Positions 40,014 through 54,200 of a stretch of 64,000 bases of DNA are shown here, piece after piece. The stretch lies in NCBI GenBank assembly GCA_013076295.1, contig RQOL01000604.1, forward strand, positions 1-64,000, read 5' to 3'. The notes under the pieces are model-generated. The model was not told the origin of the DNA. It ran no database searches and saw nothing but the letters and a program-made list of their open reading frames with translations. The position numbers and the translations under genes are program-made. How positions within the stretch are numbered: position 1 is the stretch's first letter; each line of letters begins with the position of its first letter. This stretch comes from Sanderia malayensis (taxonomy: Eukaryota; Cnidaria; Scyphozoa; Semaeostomeae; Pelagiidae).

Positions 40014-42120
40014 CACTAATCAAAATTCGCATTCATTCCCACAATTTGGGCATGATTCCACGTCAATTCAGCGAAAACAAATTGTTATGCACTTTTAGTT
40101 ACTTTTTTCAGTCATATTAACATTCATTCCCACATTTTACACTAGTAAAAGATACCACTCATTCCCACATTTTACACGAACAAAAATTAACTGTTATTTC
40201 CGCAACCTACACTAATCAAAATTAACATTCATTTCCACAATTTGCGCATGATTCCACGTCACTTCAGGGAAAACAAATCGTTATGCACTTTTAGTTACTT
40301 TTTTCAGTTGTGTTAACATTCATTCCCACAATTTACACGAAGAAAAGATAACACTCATTCCCAGAATTTACACTAATAAAAATTAACTTTCACTCCCACA
40401 ATTTACACCAATTAAAATTAACTTTTATTCTCGCAATTTACACCAATAAAAATCAACTTTTATTCCCGCAACTTACACTAATCAAAATTAACATTCATTC
40501 CCACAATTTGCGCATGATTCCACGTCAATTCAGCGAGAACAATATGTTATGTACTTTTAGTTACTTTTTTCATTCATATTAACATTCATTCCCACAGTTT
40601 ACACTAATGGCCCATGTACAGTCATGCTCAAGTCAAGAAAACTTGCATATTTTCGGGAATTATCCCAATTATCGCCCCAGGGTTCTCTTGCTCAGAACTG
40701 TAGATGGTCATCTCTGGCCTGAGCAACACCCCGCAGCTTTGAGCACCTCGCGAGGTGCTCAACTTGCTCACTTTAATTCCTCCTGTCATTGCCAATAACA
40801 TATTCGCTGTTGTGCAAGAAAGAAAGGCAGGTTTTGTTTTCATTTTGTTGTTGAGGTCACGCACGCAATTAAAAATGCCCGATAAAGAGAAAAGGTTTTC
40901 TTGATATTATAGTTTATTTGCTGGAAAAAACAACAGAAAATGTTTAACAAAAAGACTGCTTGAACATTTTCTATATAAATGCAAGCATAAATGAGATTCG
41001 CCTCAGAGTGCTTCCTCTCAAACATGTAGGACTGAAATGATGGAGGGGGCATTCGTAAACGTGGAGCCATTTTTTGCCCAAAAATATGACAAAATATAAC
41101 GGCAAGTACCGTTATATTTACCCAAAATATAACGGTACTTGCCAATGGAGGGGCATAATTCACAATTCATTCAGAACATTTCTCCTATGCGTTTTCATAA
41201 CATGTAATATTGATCTTGCCATGTTGTTTTCGTTTATTACTGTCATCAGGCAGTTACATGAGCAATGCATGATGACAACTTGCTGCTTTTCAGCGTTGAC
41301 CAAATTTCTCGATTCCTTGCATTCCAATTAATTACCACCACTGAGCTAAGTCCGCAGAAAGTCGACTATACATGGGCCCGAATAAAAGATAACACTCATT
41401 CCCACAATTTACACCAACAAAAATTAACTGTTATTCCCGCAACTTACACTAATCAAAATTGACATTCATTCCCACAATTTGCGCATGATTCCAAGTCAAT
41501 TCGGCGAAAACAAATTGTAATACACTTTTAGTTAATTCTTTCAGTAATATTAACATTCATTCCCACAATTTACACTAATAAAAGATAACACTCATTCCCA
41601 CAATTTACACCAATAAAAGTTAACTTTTATTCCCGCAACTTACACTATTCAAAATTAGCAATCATTCCCACAAATTGCGCATGATTCTACGTCAATTCAG
41701 CGAAAACAAATTGTTATACACTTTTAGTTAATTTTTTCAGTAATATTAACATTCATTCCCGCAATTTACACTAACAAAAGATAACAATCATTCCCACAAT
41801 TTACACCAATAAAATCTGACTTTTATTCCCTCAACTTACACTAATCAAAATTCGCATTCATTCCCACAATTTGCGCATGATTCCACGTCAATTCACCAAA
41901 AACAAATTGTTATGCACTTTTAGTTACTTTTTTCAGTAAAATTAACATTCATTCCCACAATTTACACTAATAAAAGATAACACTCATTCCCACAAATTAC
42001 ACCAATAAAAATTAACTTTTATTCCCGCAATTTACACTAATCAAAATTTACATTCATTCCCACAATTTGCGCATGATTCCACGTCAATTCAGCGAAAACA
42101 AATTGTTATACACTTTTAGT
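39595..42120 (+). repeat. 7115-bp-offset segmental duplication, copy 2
   Basis: Second copy, with TIR element copy B. To the right it diverges from copy 1 at about 42120 (ttcagtaat versus ttcaataat). Confidence 0.87.
40608..41379. mobile_element. Non-autonomous TIR DNA transposon, copy B
   Basis: Same 772-bp element as copy A, same orientation and same length, with about seven or eight substitutions noticed (for example the first base and the fifth base of the left end, ttgcatatt versus ttgcaaatt, cgataaag versus cgaagaag, cttgatatt versus ctttatatt, aaaaagact versus aaaaggact). The left end here reads tggcccatgtacagtc, the right end gactatacatgggccc. No coding gene is supported: the open frames shared with copy A differ by amino-acid-changing bases and have no family signature. 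Confidence 0.87.
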
Positions 42121-45100
42121 TACTTTTTTCAGTAATATTAACATTCATTCCCACAATTTACGCTAATAAAAGATAACACTCATTGCCACAATTTACACCA
42201 ATAAAATCTGACTTTTATTCCCTCAACTTACACTAATCAAAATTCGCATTCATTCCCACAATTGGCACATGATTCCACGTCAATTCAGTGAAAACAATTT
42301 GTTATACAATTTTAGTTCCTTTTTTCAGTAATATTAACATTCATTCCCACAATTTACACTAATAAAAGATAACAGTCATTAACACAATTTACACCAAAAA
42401 AAATTAACTTTTATTCCCGCAACTTACACTGTTCAAAATTAGCATTCATTCCCACAATTTGCGCATGATTCCACGTCAATTCAGCGAAAAAAAATTGAAA
42501 TATACTTTTAGTTACTTTTTTCAGTAATATTACCATTCATTCCCACAATTTACACTAATAAAAGATAACACTCATTCCCACAATTTACACCAATAAAAGT
42601 TAACTTTTATTCCCGCAACTTACACTATTCAAAATTAGCATTCATTCCCACAAATTGCGCACGATTCCAAGTCAATTCAGCGAAAACAAATTGTTATACA
42701 CTTTTAGTTAATTTTTTCAGTAATATCAACATTCATTCCCACAATTTACACTAATCAAAATTAATACTCATTCCCACAATTTACACCAATAAAAATTAAC
42801 TTTTATTCCCGCAAATTACACTAATCAAAATTAAAATTCATTCCTACAATTGGCGCATGATTCCACGTCAATTCAGCGAAAAAAATTTGTTATACAATTT
42901 TAGTTCCTTTTTTCAGTAATATTAACATTCATTCCCACAATTTACACTAATAAAAGATAACACTCATTAACACAATTTACACCAATAAAAATTAACTTTT
43001 ATTCCCACAACTTACACTGTTCAAAATTAGCATTCATTCATACAATTTGCGCATGATTCCACGTCAATTCAGCGAGAACAATATGTTATGTACTTTTAGT
43101 TACTTTTTTCAGTCATATTAACATTTATTCCCACAGTTTACACTAATAAAAGATAACACTCATTCCCACAATTTACACCAACAAAAATTAACTGTTATTC
43201 CCGCAACTTACACTAATCAAAATTGACATTCATTCCCACAATTTGCGCATGATTCCACGTCAATTCAACGAAAACAAATTGTTATACACTGTTAGTTAAT
43301 TTTTCCAGTAATACTAACATTCATTCCCACAATTTACACTAATAAAAGATAACCCTCATTCCCACAATTTACACCAATAAAAGTTAACTTTTATTCCCGC
43401 AACTTGCACTATTCAAAATTAGCATTCATTCCCACAATTTGTGCATCATTCTACGTCAATTCGGCGAAAACAAATTTTTATACATTTTTAGTTACTTTTT
43501 TCAGTAATATTAATATTCATTCCCGCAATTTACACTAATAAAAGATACTACTCATTCCCACAATTTACACCAATAAAAATTAACTTTTATTCCCGCAACT
43601 TACACTAATCAATATTAACATTCATTCCCTCAATTTTCGCATGATTCTACGTCAATTCAGCGAAAGCAAATTGTTATGCACTTTTGATTACTTTTGTTAG
43701 TAATATTAACATTCATTCCCACAGTTTACACTAATAAAAGATACTACTCATTCCCACAATTTACACTAATAAAAGATAACCCTCATTCCCACAATTTACA
43801 CCAATAAAAGTTAACTTTTATTCCCGCAACTTGCACTATTCAAAATTAGCATTCATTCCCACAATTTGTGCATCATTCTACGTCAATTCGGCGAAAACAA
43901 ATTGTTATACATTTTTAGTTACTTTTTTCAGTAATATTAATATTCATTCCCGCAATTAACACTAATAAAAGATAACACTCATTCCCACAATTTACACCAA
44001 CAAAAATTAACTGTTATTCCTGCAACTTACACTAATCAAAATTGACATTCATTCCCACAATTTGCGCATGATTCCACGTCAATTCAGCGAAAACAAATTG
44101 TTATACACTGTTAGTTAATTTTTTCAGTAATACTAACATTCATTCCCACAATTTACACTAATAAAAGATAACACTCATTCCCACAATTTACACCAATAAA
44201 AGTTAACTTTTATTCCCGCAACTTACACTATTCAAAATTAGCATTCATTCCCACAATTTGGGCATGATTCTACGTCAATTCAGCGAAAACAAATGGTTAT
44301 ACACTTTTAGTTACTATTTTCAGTAATATTAACATTCATTCCCGCAATTTACACTAACAAAAGATAAAAATCATTCCCACAATTTACACCAATAAAATTT
44401 GACTTTTATTCCCGCAACTTACACTAATCAAAATTAACATTCATTCCCTCAATTTGCGCATGATTCCACGTCAATTCAGCGAAAACAAATTGTTATGCAC
44501 TTTTAGTTACTTTTGTCAGTAATATTAACATTCATTCCCACATTTTACACTAAAAAAAGATAACACTCATTCCCACAATTTACACCGATTAAAATTAACT
44601 TTTATTCCCGCAACTTACACTAATCAAAATTAACATTCCTTCCCACAATTTGCGCATGATTCCACGTCAATTCAGCGAAACAAATTGTTATGCACTTTTG
44701 GTTACTTTTTTCAGTCATATTAACATTCATTCCCACATTTTACACTAAAAAAAATAACACTCATTCCCACAATTTACACCAATAAAAGTTAACTTTTATT
44801 CCCGCAACTTACACTAATCAAAATTAACATTCCTTCCCACAATTTGCGCATGATTCCACGTCAATTCAGCGAAAAAAATTGTTATGCACTTTTAGTTACT
44901 TTTGTCAGTAATACTAACATTCATTCCCACATTTTACACTAAAAAAAGATAACACTCATTCCCACAATTTACACCAATTAAAATTGACTTTTATTCCCGC
45001 AACTTACACTAATCAAAATTAGCATTCATTCCCACAATTTGCGCATGATTCCACGTCAATTCAGCGAGAACAATATGTTATTCACTTTTAGTTACTTTTT

Positions 45101-46739
45101 TCAGTAATATTATCATTCATTCCCGCAACTTACGCTATTCAAAATTAGCATTCATTCCCACAATTTGGGCATGATTCTACGTCAATTCAGCGAAAACAAA
45201 TTGTTATACACTTTTAGTTAATTTTTTCAGTAATATTAACATTCATTCCCACAATTTACACTAATAAAGATAACACTCATTCCCACAATTTACACCAATA
45301 AAAGTGAACTTTTATTCCCGCAACTTACACTATTCAAAATTAGCATTCATTCCCACAATTTGGGCATGATTCTACGTCAATTCAGCGAAAACAAATTGTT
45401 ATACACTTTTAGTTACTTGTTTCAGTCATACTAACATTCATTCCCACAATTTACACTAATAAAAGATAACACTCATTCCCACAATTTACACCAATAAAAG
45501 TTAACTTTTATTCCCGCAACTTGCAATATTCAAAATTAACATTCCTTCCCACAATTTGCGCATGATTCGACGTCAATTCAGCGAAACAAATTGTTATGTA
45601 CTTTTGGTTACTTTTTTCAGTCATATTAACATTCATTCCCACATTTTACACTAAAAAAAGATAACACTCATTCCCACAATTTACACCAATAAAAGTTAAC
45701 TTTTATTCCCGCAACTTACACTAATCAAAATTAACATTCCTTCCCACAATTTGCGCATGATTCCACGTCAATTCAGCGAAAACAAATTGTTATGCACTTT
45801 TAGTTACTTTTGTCAGTAATATTAACATTCATTCCCACATTTTACACTAAAAAAAGATAACACTCATTCCCACAATTAACACCAATTAAAATTGACTTTT
45901 ATTCCCGCAACTTACACGAATCAAAATTAACATTCCTCCCCACAATTTGCGCACGATTCCACGTCAATTCAGCGAAAACAAATTGTTATGCACTTTTGGT
46001 TACTTTTTTCAGTCATATTAACATTCATTCCCACAATGTACACTAATAAAAGATAACACTCATTCCCACGATTTACAGCAACAAAAATTAACTGTTATTC
46101 CCGCAACTTACACTAATCAAAATTAGCATTCATTCCCACAATTTGCGCATGATTCCACGTCAATTCAGCGAGAACAATATGTTATGCACTTTTAGTTACT
46201 TTTTTCAGTAATATTATCATTCATTCCCGCAACTTACACTATTCAAAGCTAGCATTCATTCCCACAATTTGGGCATGATTCAACGTCAATTCAGCGAAAA
46301 CAAATTGTTATACACTTTTAGTTACTTTTTTCAGTCATACTAACATTCATTCCCACAATTTACACTAAAAAAAGATAACACTCATTCCCACAATTTACAC
46401 CAATTAAAATTGACTTTTATTCCCGCAACTTACACTAATCAAAATTAACATTTCTCCCCACAATTTGCGCACGATTCCATGTCAATTCAGCGAAAACAAA
46501 TTGTTATGCACTTTTGGTTACTTTTTTCAGTCATATTAACATTCATTCCCACAATGTACACTAATAAAAGATAACACTCATTCCCACAATTTACACCAAT
46601 AAAAATTTACTTTTATTCCCACAATTTACACTATTCAAAATTAGCATTCTTTCATACAATTTGCGCATGATTCCACGTCAATTCAGCGAAAACAAATTGT
46701 TATACACTTTTAGTTACTTTTTTCAGCAATATTAACATT

Positions 46740-47820
46740 CATTCCCACAATTTACCTTTAAAAAAGATAACACTCATTCCCACAATTTACAGCAATGAAA
46801 ATTAACTTTTATTCCCGCAACGTACACTAATCAAAATTGACATTCATTCCCACAATTTGCGCATGATTCCACGTCAATTCAGCGAGAACGAATTGTTATG
46901 CACTTTTAGTTACTTTTTTCAGTCATATTAACATTCGTTCCCACAATTTACACCAATAAAAGATAACACTCATTCCCACAATTTACACCAATAAAATTTG
47001 ACTTTTATTCCCGCAACTTACACTAATCAAAATTTGCATTCATTCCCACAATTTGCGCATGATTCTACGTCAATTCAGCGAAAACAAATTGTTATGCACT
47101 TTTAGTTACATTTTTCCGTCATATTAACATTCATTCCCACATTTTACACTAGTAAAAGATAACACTCATTCCCACATTTTACACGAACAAAAATTAACTG
47201 TTATTTCCGCAACCTACACTAATCAAAATTAACATTCATTTCCACAATTTGCGAATGATTCCACGTCACTTCAGGGAAAACAAATCGTTATGCACTTTTA
47301 GTTACTTTTTTCAGTTGTGTTAACATTCATTCCCACAATTTACACGAAGAAAAGATAACACTCATTCCCACAATTTACACTAATAAAAATTAACTTTCAC
47401 TCCCACAATTTACACCAATTAAAATTAACTTTTATTCTCGCAATTTACACCAATAAAAATCAACTTTTATTCCCGCAACTTACACTAATCAAAATTAACA
47501 TTATTTCCCACAATTTGCGCATGATTCCACGTCAATTCAGCGAAAACAATTTGTTATACACTTTTAGTTACTTTTTTCAGTAATATTAGCATTCATTCCC
47601 ACAATTTACACTAATCAAAATTAACATTCATTCCCACAATTTGCGCATGATTCCACGTCAATTCAGCGAGAACAATATGTTATGTACTTTTAGTTACTTT
47701 TTTCAGTCATATTAACATTCATTCCCACAGTTTACACTAATAAAAGATAACACTCATTCCCACAATTTACACCAACAAAAATTAACTGTTATTCCCGCAA
47801 CTTACACTAATCAAAATTGA
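46740..47820 (+). repeat. Recurrent ~1-kb higher-order block with empty TIR target
   Basis: A fixed order of variants: module with cagcgagaacgaattg, subrepeats cactagtaaaagat and cacgaacaaaaatt, module with cacttcagggaaaac, ttgtgttaac with cacgaagaaaag, five subrepeats (47324-47499), then the module gcgagaacaatatgttatg. The same order occurs around 31.8-33.5, 39.7-40.6, 51.2-52.2, 53.55-54.6 and 55.15-56.2 kb. ttgtgt lies at 47315, 51821, 54172 and 55740. In this copy the site cactaataaaag (47736) is uninterrupted, while the two copies at 33.5 and 40.6 kb contain the TIR element there. Confidence 0.82.
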
Positions 47821-50800
47821 CATTCATTCCCACAATTTGCGCATGATTCCACGTCAATTCGGCGAAAACAAATTGTAATACACTTTTAGTTAATTTTTTC
47901 AGTAATATTAATATTCATTCCCACAATTTACACGAATAAAAGATAACACTCATTCCCACAATTTACACCAATAAAAGTTAACTTTTATTCCCGCAACTTA
48001 CACTATTCAAAATTAGCATTCATTCCCACAAATTGCGCATGATTCTACGTCAATTCAGCGAAAACAAATTGTTATACACTTTTAGTTAATTTTTTCAGTA
48101 ATATTAACATTCATTCCCGCAATTTACACTAACAAAAGATAACAATCATTCCCACAATTTACACCAATAAAATTTGACTTTTCTTCCCTCAACTTACACT
48201 AATCAAAATTCGCATTCATTCCCACAATTTGCGCATGATTCCACGTCAATTCAGCAAAAGCAAATTGTTATGCACTTTTAGTTACTTTTTTCAGTAAAAT
48301 TAACATTCATTCCCACAATTTACACTAATAAAAAATAACATTCATTCCCACAATATACACCAATAAAAATTAATTTTTATTCCCGCAACTTACACTAATC
48401 AAAATTGACATTCATTCCCACAATTTGGGCATGATTCCACGTCAATTCAGCAAGAACAAATTGTTATGCATTTTTAGTTACTTTTTTCAGTCATATGAAC
48501 ATTCATTCCCACAATTTACACAAATAAAAGATAACACTCATTCCCACAATTTACACCAACAAAAATTAACTGTTAATCCCGCTACTTACACTAATCAAAA
48601 TTGACATTCATTCCCACAATTTGCGCATGATTCCAAGTCAATTCAGCGAAAACAAATTGTTATACACTTTTAGTTAATTTTTCAGTAATATTAACCTTCA
48701 TTCCCACAATTTACACTAATCAAAATTAACACTCATTCCCACAATTTACACCAATAAAAATTAACTTTTATTCCCACAACTTACACTGTTCAAAATTAGC
48801 ATTCATTCATACAATTTGCGCATGATTCCACGTCAATTCAGCGAAAACAAATTGTTATACACTTTTAGTTACTTTTTTCAGTAATATTAACATTCATTCC
48901 CACAATTTACGTTAAAGAAAGATAACACTCATTGCCACAATTTACACCAATAAAAGTTAACTTTTATTCCCGCAACTTACACTAATCAAAATTTACATTC
49001 ATTCCCACAATTTGCGCATGATTCCACGTCAAATCAGCGAAAACAAATTGTTATACACTTTTAGTTCTTTTTTTCAATAATATTAACATTTATTCCCACA
49101 ATTTACCTTAATAAAAGATAACACTCATTCCCACAATTTACAGCAATAAAAATTAACTTTTATTCCCGCAACGTACACTAATCAAAATTGACATTCATTC
49201 CCACAATTTACGCATGATTCCACGTCAATTCAGCGAAAACAAATTGTTATGCACTTTTAGTTACTTTTTTCAGTCATATTAACATTCATTCCCACAGTTT
49301 ACACTAATAAAAGATAACACTCATTCCCACAATTTACACCAACAAAAATTAACTGTTGTTCCCGCAACTTACACTAATCAAAATTGACATTCATTCCCAC
49401 AATTTGCGCATGATTCCACGTCAATTCAGCGAAAACAAATTGTTATACACTGTTAGTTAATTTTTTCAGTAATACTAACATTCATTCCCACAATTTACAC
49501 TAATAAAAGATAACACTCATTCCCACAATTTACACCAATAAAAGTTAACTTTTATTCCCGCAACTTACACTAATCAAAATTAGCATTCATGCCCACAATT
49601 TGGGCACGATTCTACGTCAATTCAGCAAAAACAAATTGTTATACACTTTTAGTTACTTTTTTCAGTAATATTAACATTCATTCCCCCAATTTACACTAAC
49701 AAAAGATAAAAATCATTCCCACAATTTACACCAATAAAATTTGACTTTTATTCCCGCAACTTACACTAATCAAAATTAACATTCATTCCCTCAATTTGCG
49801 CATGAGTCCACGTCAATTCAGCGAAAACAAATTGTTATGCACTTTTAGTTACTTTTGTCAGTAATATTAACATTCATTCCCACATTTTACACTAAAAAAA
49901 GATAACACTCATTCCCACAATTTACACCAATTAAAATTAACTTTTATTCCCGCAACTTACACTAATCAAAATTAACATTCCGTCCCACAATTTGCGCATG
50001 ATTCCACGTCAATGGAGCGAAACAAATTGTTATGCACTATTGGTTACTTTTTTCAGTCATATTAACATTCATTTCCACATTTTACACTAAAAAAAGATAA
50101 CACTCATTCGCACAATTTACACCAATAAAAGTTAACTTTTATTCCCGCAACTTACACTAATCAAAATTAACATTCCTTCCCACAATTTGCGCACGATTCC
50201 ATGTCAATTCAGCGAAAACAAATTGTTATGCACTTTTGGTTACTTTTTTCAGTCATATTAACATTCATTCCCACAATGTACACTAATAAAAGATAACACT
50301 CATTCCCACGATTTACACCAACAAAAATTAACTGTTATTCCCGCAACTTGCACTAATCAAAATTGACATTCATTCCCACAATTTGCGCATGATTCCACGT
50401 CAATTCAGCGAAAACAAATTGTTATACACTTTTCGTTAATTTTTTCAGTAATATTAACATTCATTCCCACAATTTACACTAATCAAAATTAACACTCATT
50501 CCCACAATTTACACCAATAAAAATTAACTTTTATTCCCACAACTTACACTATTGAAAATTAGCATTCATTCATACAATTTGTGCATGATTCCACGTCAAT
50601 TCAGCGGAAACAAATTGTTATACACTTTTAGTTACTTTTTTCAGTAAAATTAACATTCATTTCCCACAATTTACACTAATAAAAGATAACACTCATTCCC
50701 ACAAATTACACCAATAAAAATTAACTTTTATTCCCGCAACTTACACTAATCAAAATTTACATTCATTCCCTCAATTTGCGCATGATTCCACGTCAATTCA

Positions 50801-51249
50801 GCGAAATCAAATTGTTATACACTGTTAGTTACTTTTCTCAATAATATTAACATTCATTCCCACAATGTACACTAATAAAAGATAACACTCATTCCCACAA
50901 TTTATACCAATAAAAATTTACTTTTATTCCCACAACTTACACTATTCAAAATTAGCATTCATTCATACAATTCGCGCATGATTCCACGTCAATTCAGCAA
51001 AAACAAATTGTTATACACTTTTAGTTACTTTTTTCAGTAATATTAACATTCATTCCCACAATTTACGCTAATAAAAGATAACACTCATTGCCAAAATTTA
51101 CACCAATAAAAATTAACTTTTCTTCCCGCAACTTACACTAATCAAAATTTACATTCACTCCCACAATGTGCGCATGATTCCACGTCAAATCAGCGAAAAC
51201 AAATTGTTATACACTTTTAGTTCTTTTTTTCAATAATATTAACATTTAT

Positions 51250-54200
51250 TCCCACAATTTATCTTAAAAAAAGATAACACTCATTCCCACAATTTACAGC
51301 AATGAAAATTAACTTTTATTCCCGCAACGTACACTAATCAAAATTGACATTCATTCCCACAATTTGCGCATGATTCCACGTCAATTCAGCGAGAACGAAT
51401 TGTTATGCACTTTTAGTTACTTTTTTCAGTCATATTATTATTCATTCCCACAATTTACACTAATAAAAGATAACACTCATTCCCACAATTTACACCAATA
51501 AAATTTGACTTTTATTCCCGCAACTTACACTAATCAAAATTCGCATTCATTCCCACAATTTGCGCATGATTCCACGTCAATTCAGCGAAAACAAATTGTT
51601 ATGCACTTTTAGTTACATTTTCAGTCATATTAACATTCATTCCCACATTTTACACTAGTAAAAGACAACACTCATTCCGACATTTTACACGAACAAAAAT
51701 TAACTGTTATTTCCGCAACCTACACTAATCAAAATTAACATTCATTTCCACAATTTCGGCATGATTCCACGTCACTTCAGGGAAAACAAATCGTTATGCA
51801 CTTTTAGTTACTTTTTTCAGTTGTGTTAACATTCATTCCCACAATTTACACGAAGAAAAGATAACACTCATTCCCACAATTTACACTAATAAAAATTAAC
51901 TTTTACTCCCACAATTTACACCAATTAAAATTAACTTTTATTCTCGCAATTTACACCAATAAAAATCAACTTTTATTCCCGCAACTTACACTAATCAAAA
52001 TTAATATTCATTCCCACAATTTGCGCATGATTCCACGTCAATTCAGCGAAAACAAATTGTTATACACTTTTAATTACTTTTTTCAGTAATATTAGCATTC
52101 ATTCCCACAATTTACACTAATCAAAATTAACATTCATTCCCACAATTTGCGCATGATTCCACGTCAATTCAGCGAGAACAATATGTTATTTACTTTTAGT
52201 TACTTTTTTCAGTCATATTAACATTCATTCCCACAGTTTACACTAATAAAACATAACACTCATTCCCACAATTTACACTAACAAAAATTAACTGTTATTC
52301 CCGCAACTTACACTAATCAAAATTGACATTCATTCCCACAATTTGCGCATGATTCCACGTCAATTCAGCGAAAACAAATTGTTATACACTTTTAGTTAAT
52401 TTTTTCAGTAATATTAACATTCATTCCCGCAATTTACACTAACAAAAGATAACAATCATTCCCACAATTTACACCAATAAAATTTGACTTTTATTCCCTC
52501 AACTTACACTAATCAAAATTCGCATTCATTCCCACAATTTGCCCATGATTCCACGTCAATTCAGCGAAAACAAACTGTTATACACTTTTAGTTACTTTTT
52601 TGAGTAATATTAACATTCATTCCCACAATTTACGCTAATGAAAGATAACACTCATTGCCACAATTTACACCAATAAAAGTTAACTTTTATTCCCGCAACT
52701 TACACTAATCAAAATTTACATTCATTCCCACAATTTGCGCATGATTCCACGTCAAATCAGCGAAAACAAATTGTTATACACTTTTAGTTCTTTTTTCAAT
52801 AATATTACCATTTATTCCCACAATTTACACTAATAAAAGATAACATTCATTCCCACAATATACACCAATAAAAATTAATTTTTATTCCCGCAACTTACAC
52901 TAATCAAAATTGACATTCATTCCCACAATTTGGGCATGATTCCACGTCAATTCAGCAAGAACAAATTGTTATGCATTTTTAGTTACTTTTTTCAGTCATA
53001 TGAACATTCATTCCCACAATTTACACAAATAAAAGATAACACTCATTCCCACAATTTACACCAACAAAAATTAACTGTTAATCCCGCTACTTAAACTAAT
53101 CAAAATTGACATTCATTCCCACAATTTGCGCATGATTCCAAGTCAATTCAGCGAAAACAAATTGTTATACACTTTTAGTTAATTTTTTCAGTAATATTTA
53201 CCTTCATTCCCACAATTTACACTAATCAAAATTAACACTCATTCCCACAATTTACACCAATAAAAATTAACTTTTATTCCCACAACTTACACTGTTCAAG
53301 ATTAGCATTCATTCATACAATTTGCGCATGATTCCACGTCAATTCAACGAAAACAAACTGTTATACACTTTTAGTTACTTTTTTGAGTAATATTAACATT
53401 CATTCCCACAATTTACGCTAATGAAAGATAACGCTCATAGCCACAATTCACACCAATAAAAGTTAACTTTTATTCCCGCAACTTACACTAATCAAAATTT
53501 ACATTCATTCCCACAATTTGCGCATGATTCCACGTCAAATCAGCGAAAACAAATTGTTATACACTTTTAGTTCTTTTTTTCAATAATATTAACATTTATT
53601 CCCACAATTTACCTTAATAAAAGATAACACTCATTCCCACAATTTACAGCAATGAAAATTAACTTTTATTCCCGCAACGTACACTAATCAAAATTGACAT
53701 TCATTCCCACAATTTGCGCATGATTCCACGTCAATTCAGCGAAAACAAATTGTTATGCACTTTTAGTTACTTTTTTCAGTCATATTATCATTCATTCCCA
53801 CAATTTACACTAATAAAAGATAACACTCATTCCCTCAATTAACACCAATAAAATTTGACTTTTATTCCCGCAACTTACACTAATCAAAATTCGCATTCAT
53901 TCCCAAAATTTGCGCATGATTCCACGTCAATTCAGCGAAAACAAATTGTTATGCACTTTTAGTTACTTTTTTCAGTCATATTAACATTCATTCCCACATT
54001 TTACACTAGTAAAAGATAACACTCATTCCGACATTTTACACGAACAAAAATTAACTGTTATTTCCGCAACCTACACTAATCAAAATTAACATTCATTTCC
54101 ACAATTTGGGCATGATTCCACGTCACTTCAGGGAAAACAAATCGTTATGCACTATTAGTTACTTTTTTCAGTTGTGTTAACATTCATTCCCACAATTTAC

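Larger units (their letters stand above)
34265..40607 (+). repeat. 196-bp satellite array, third segment
   Basis: Gene-free satellite of the right-hand subfamily between the two TIR elements. Most of it is a 2743-bp duplication. Typical variants are gcgcacgattccaag, ggcacatgattcc, ttgtgttaac with cacgaagaaaag, and ttccgacaattt. Confidence 0.97.

Noticed and set aside
40608..41379. Second independent insertion of the TIR element
   Set aside because: Satellite variants on both flanks match copy A at a constant 7115-bp offset, so it was copied by segmental duplication.
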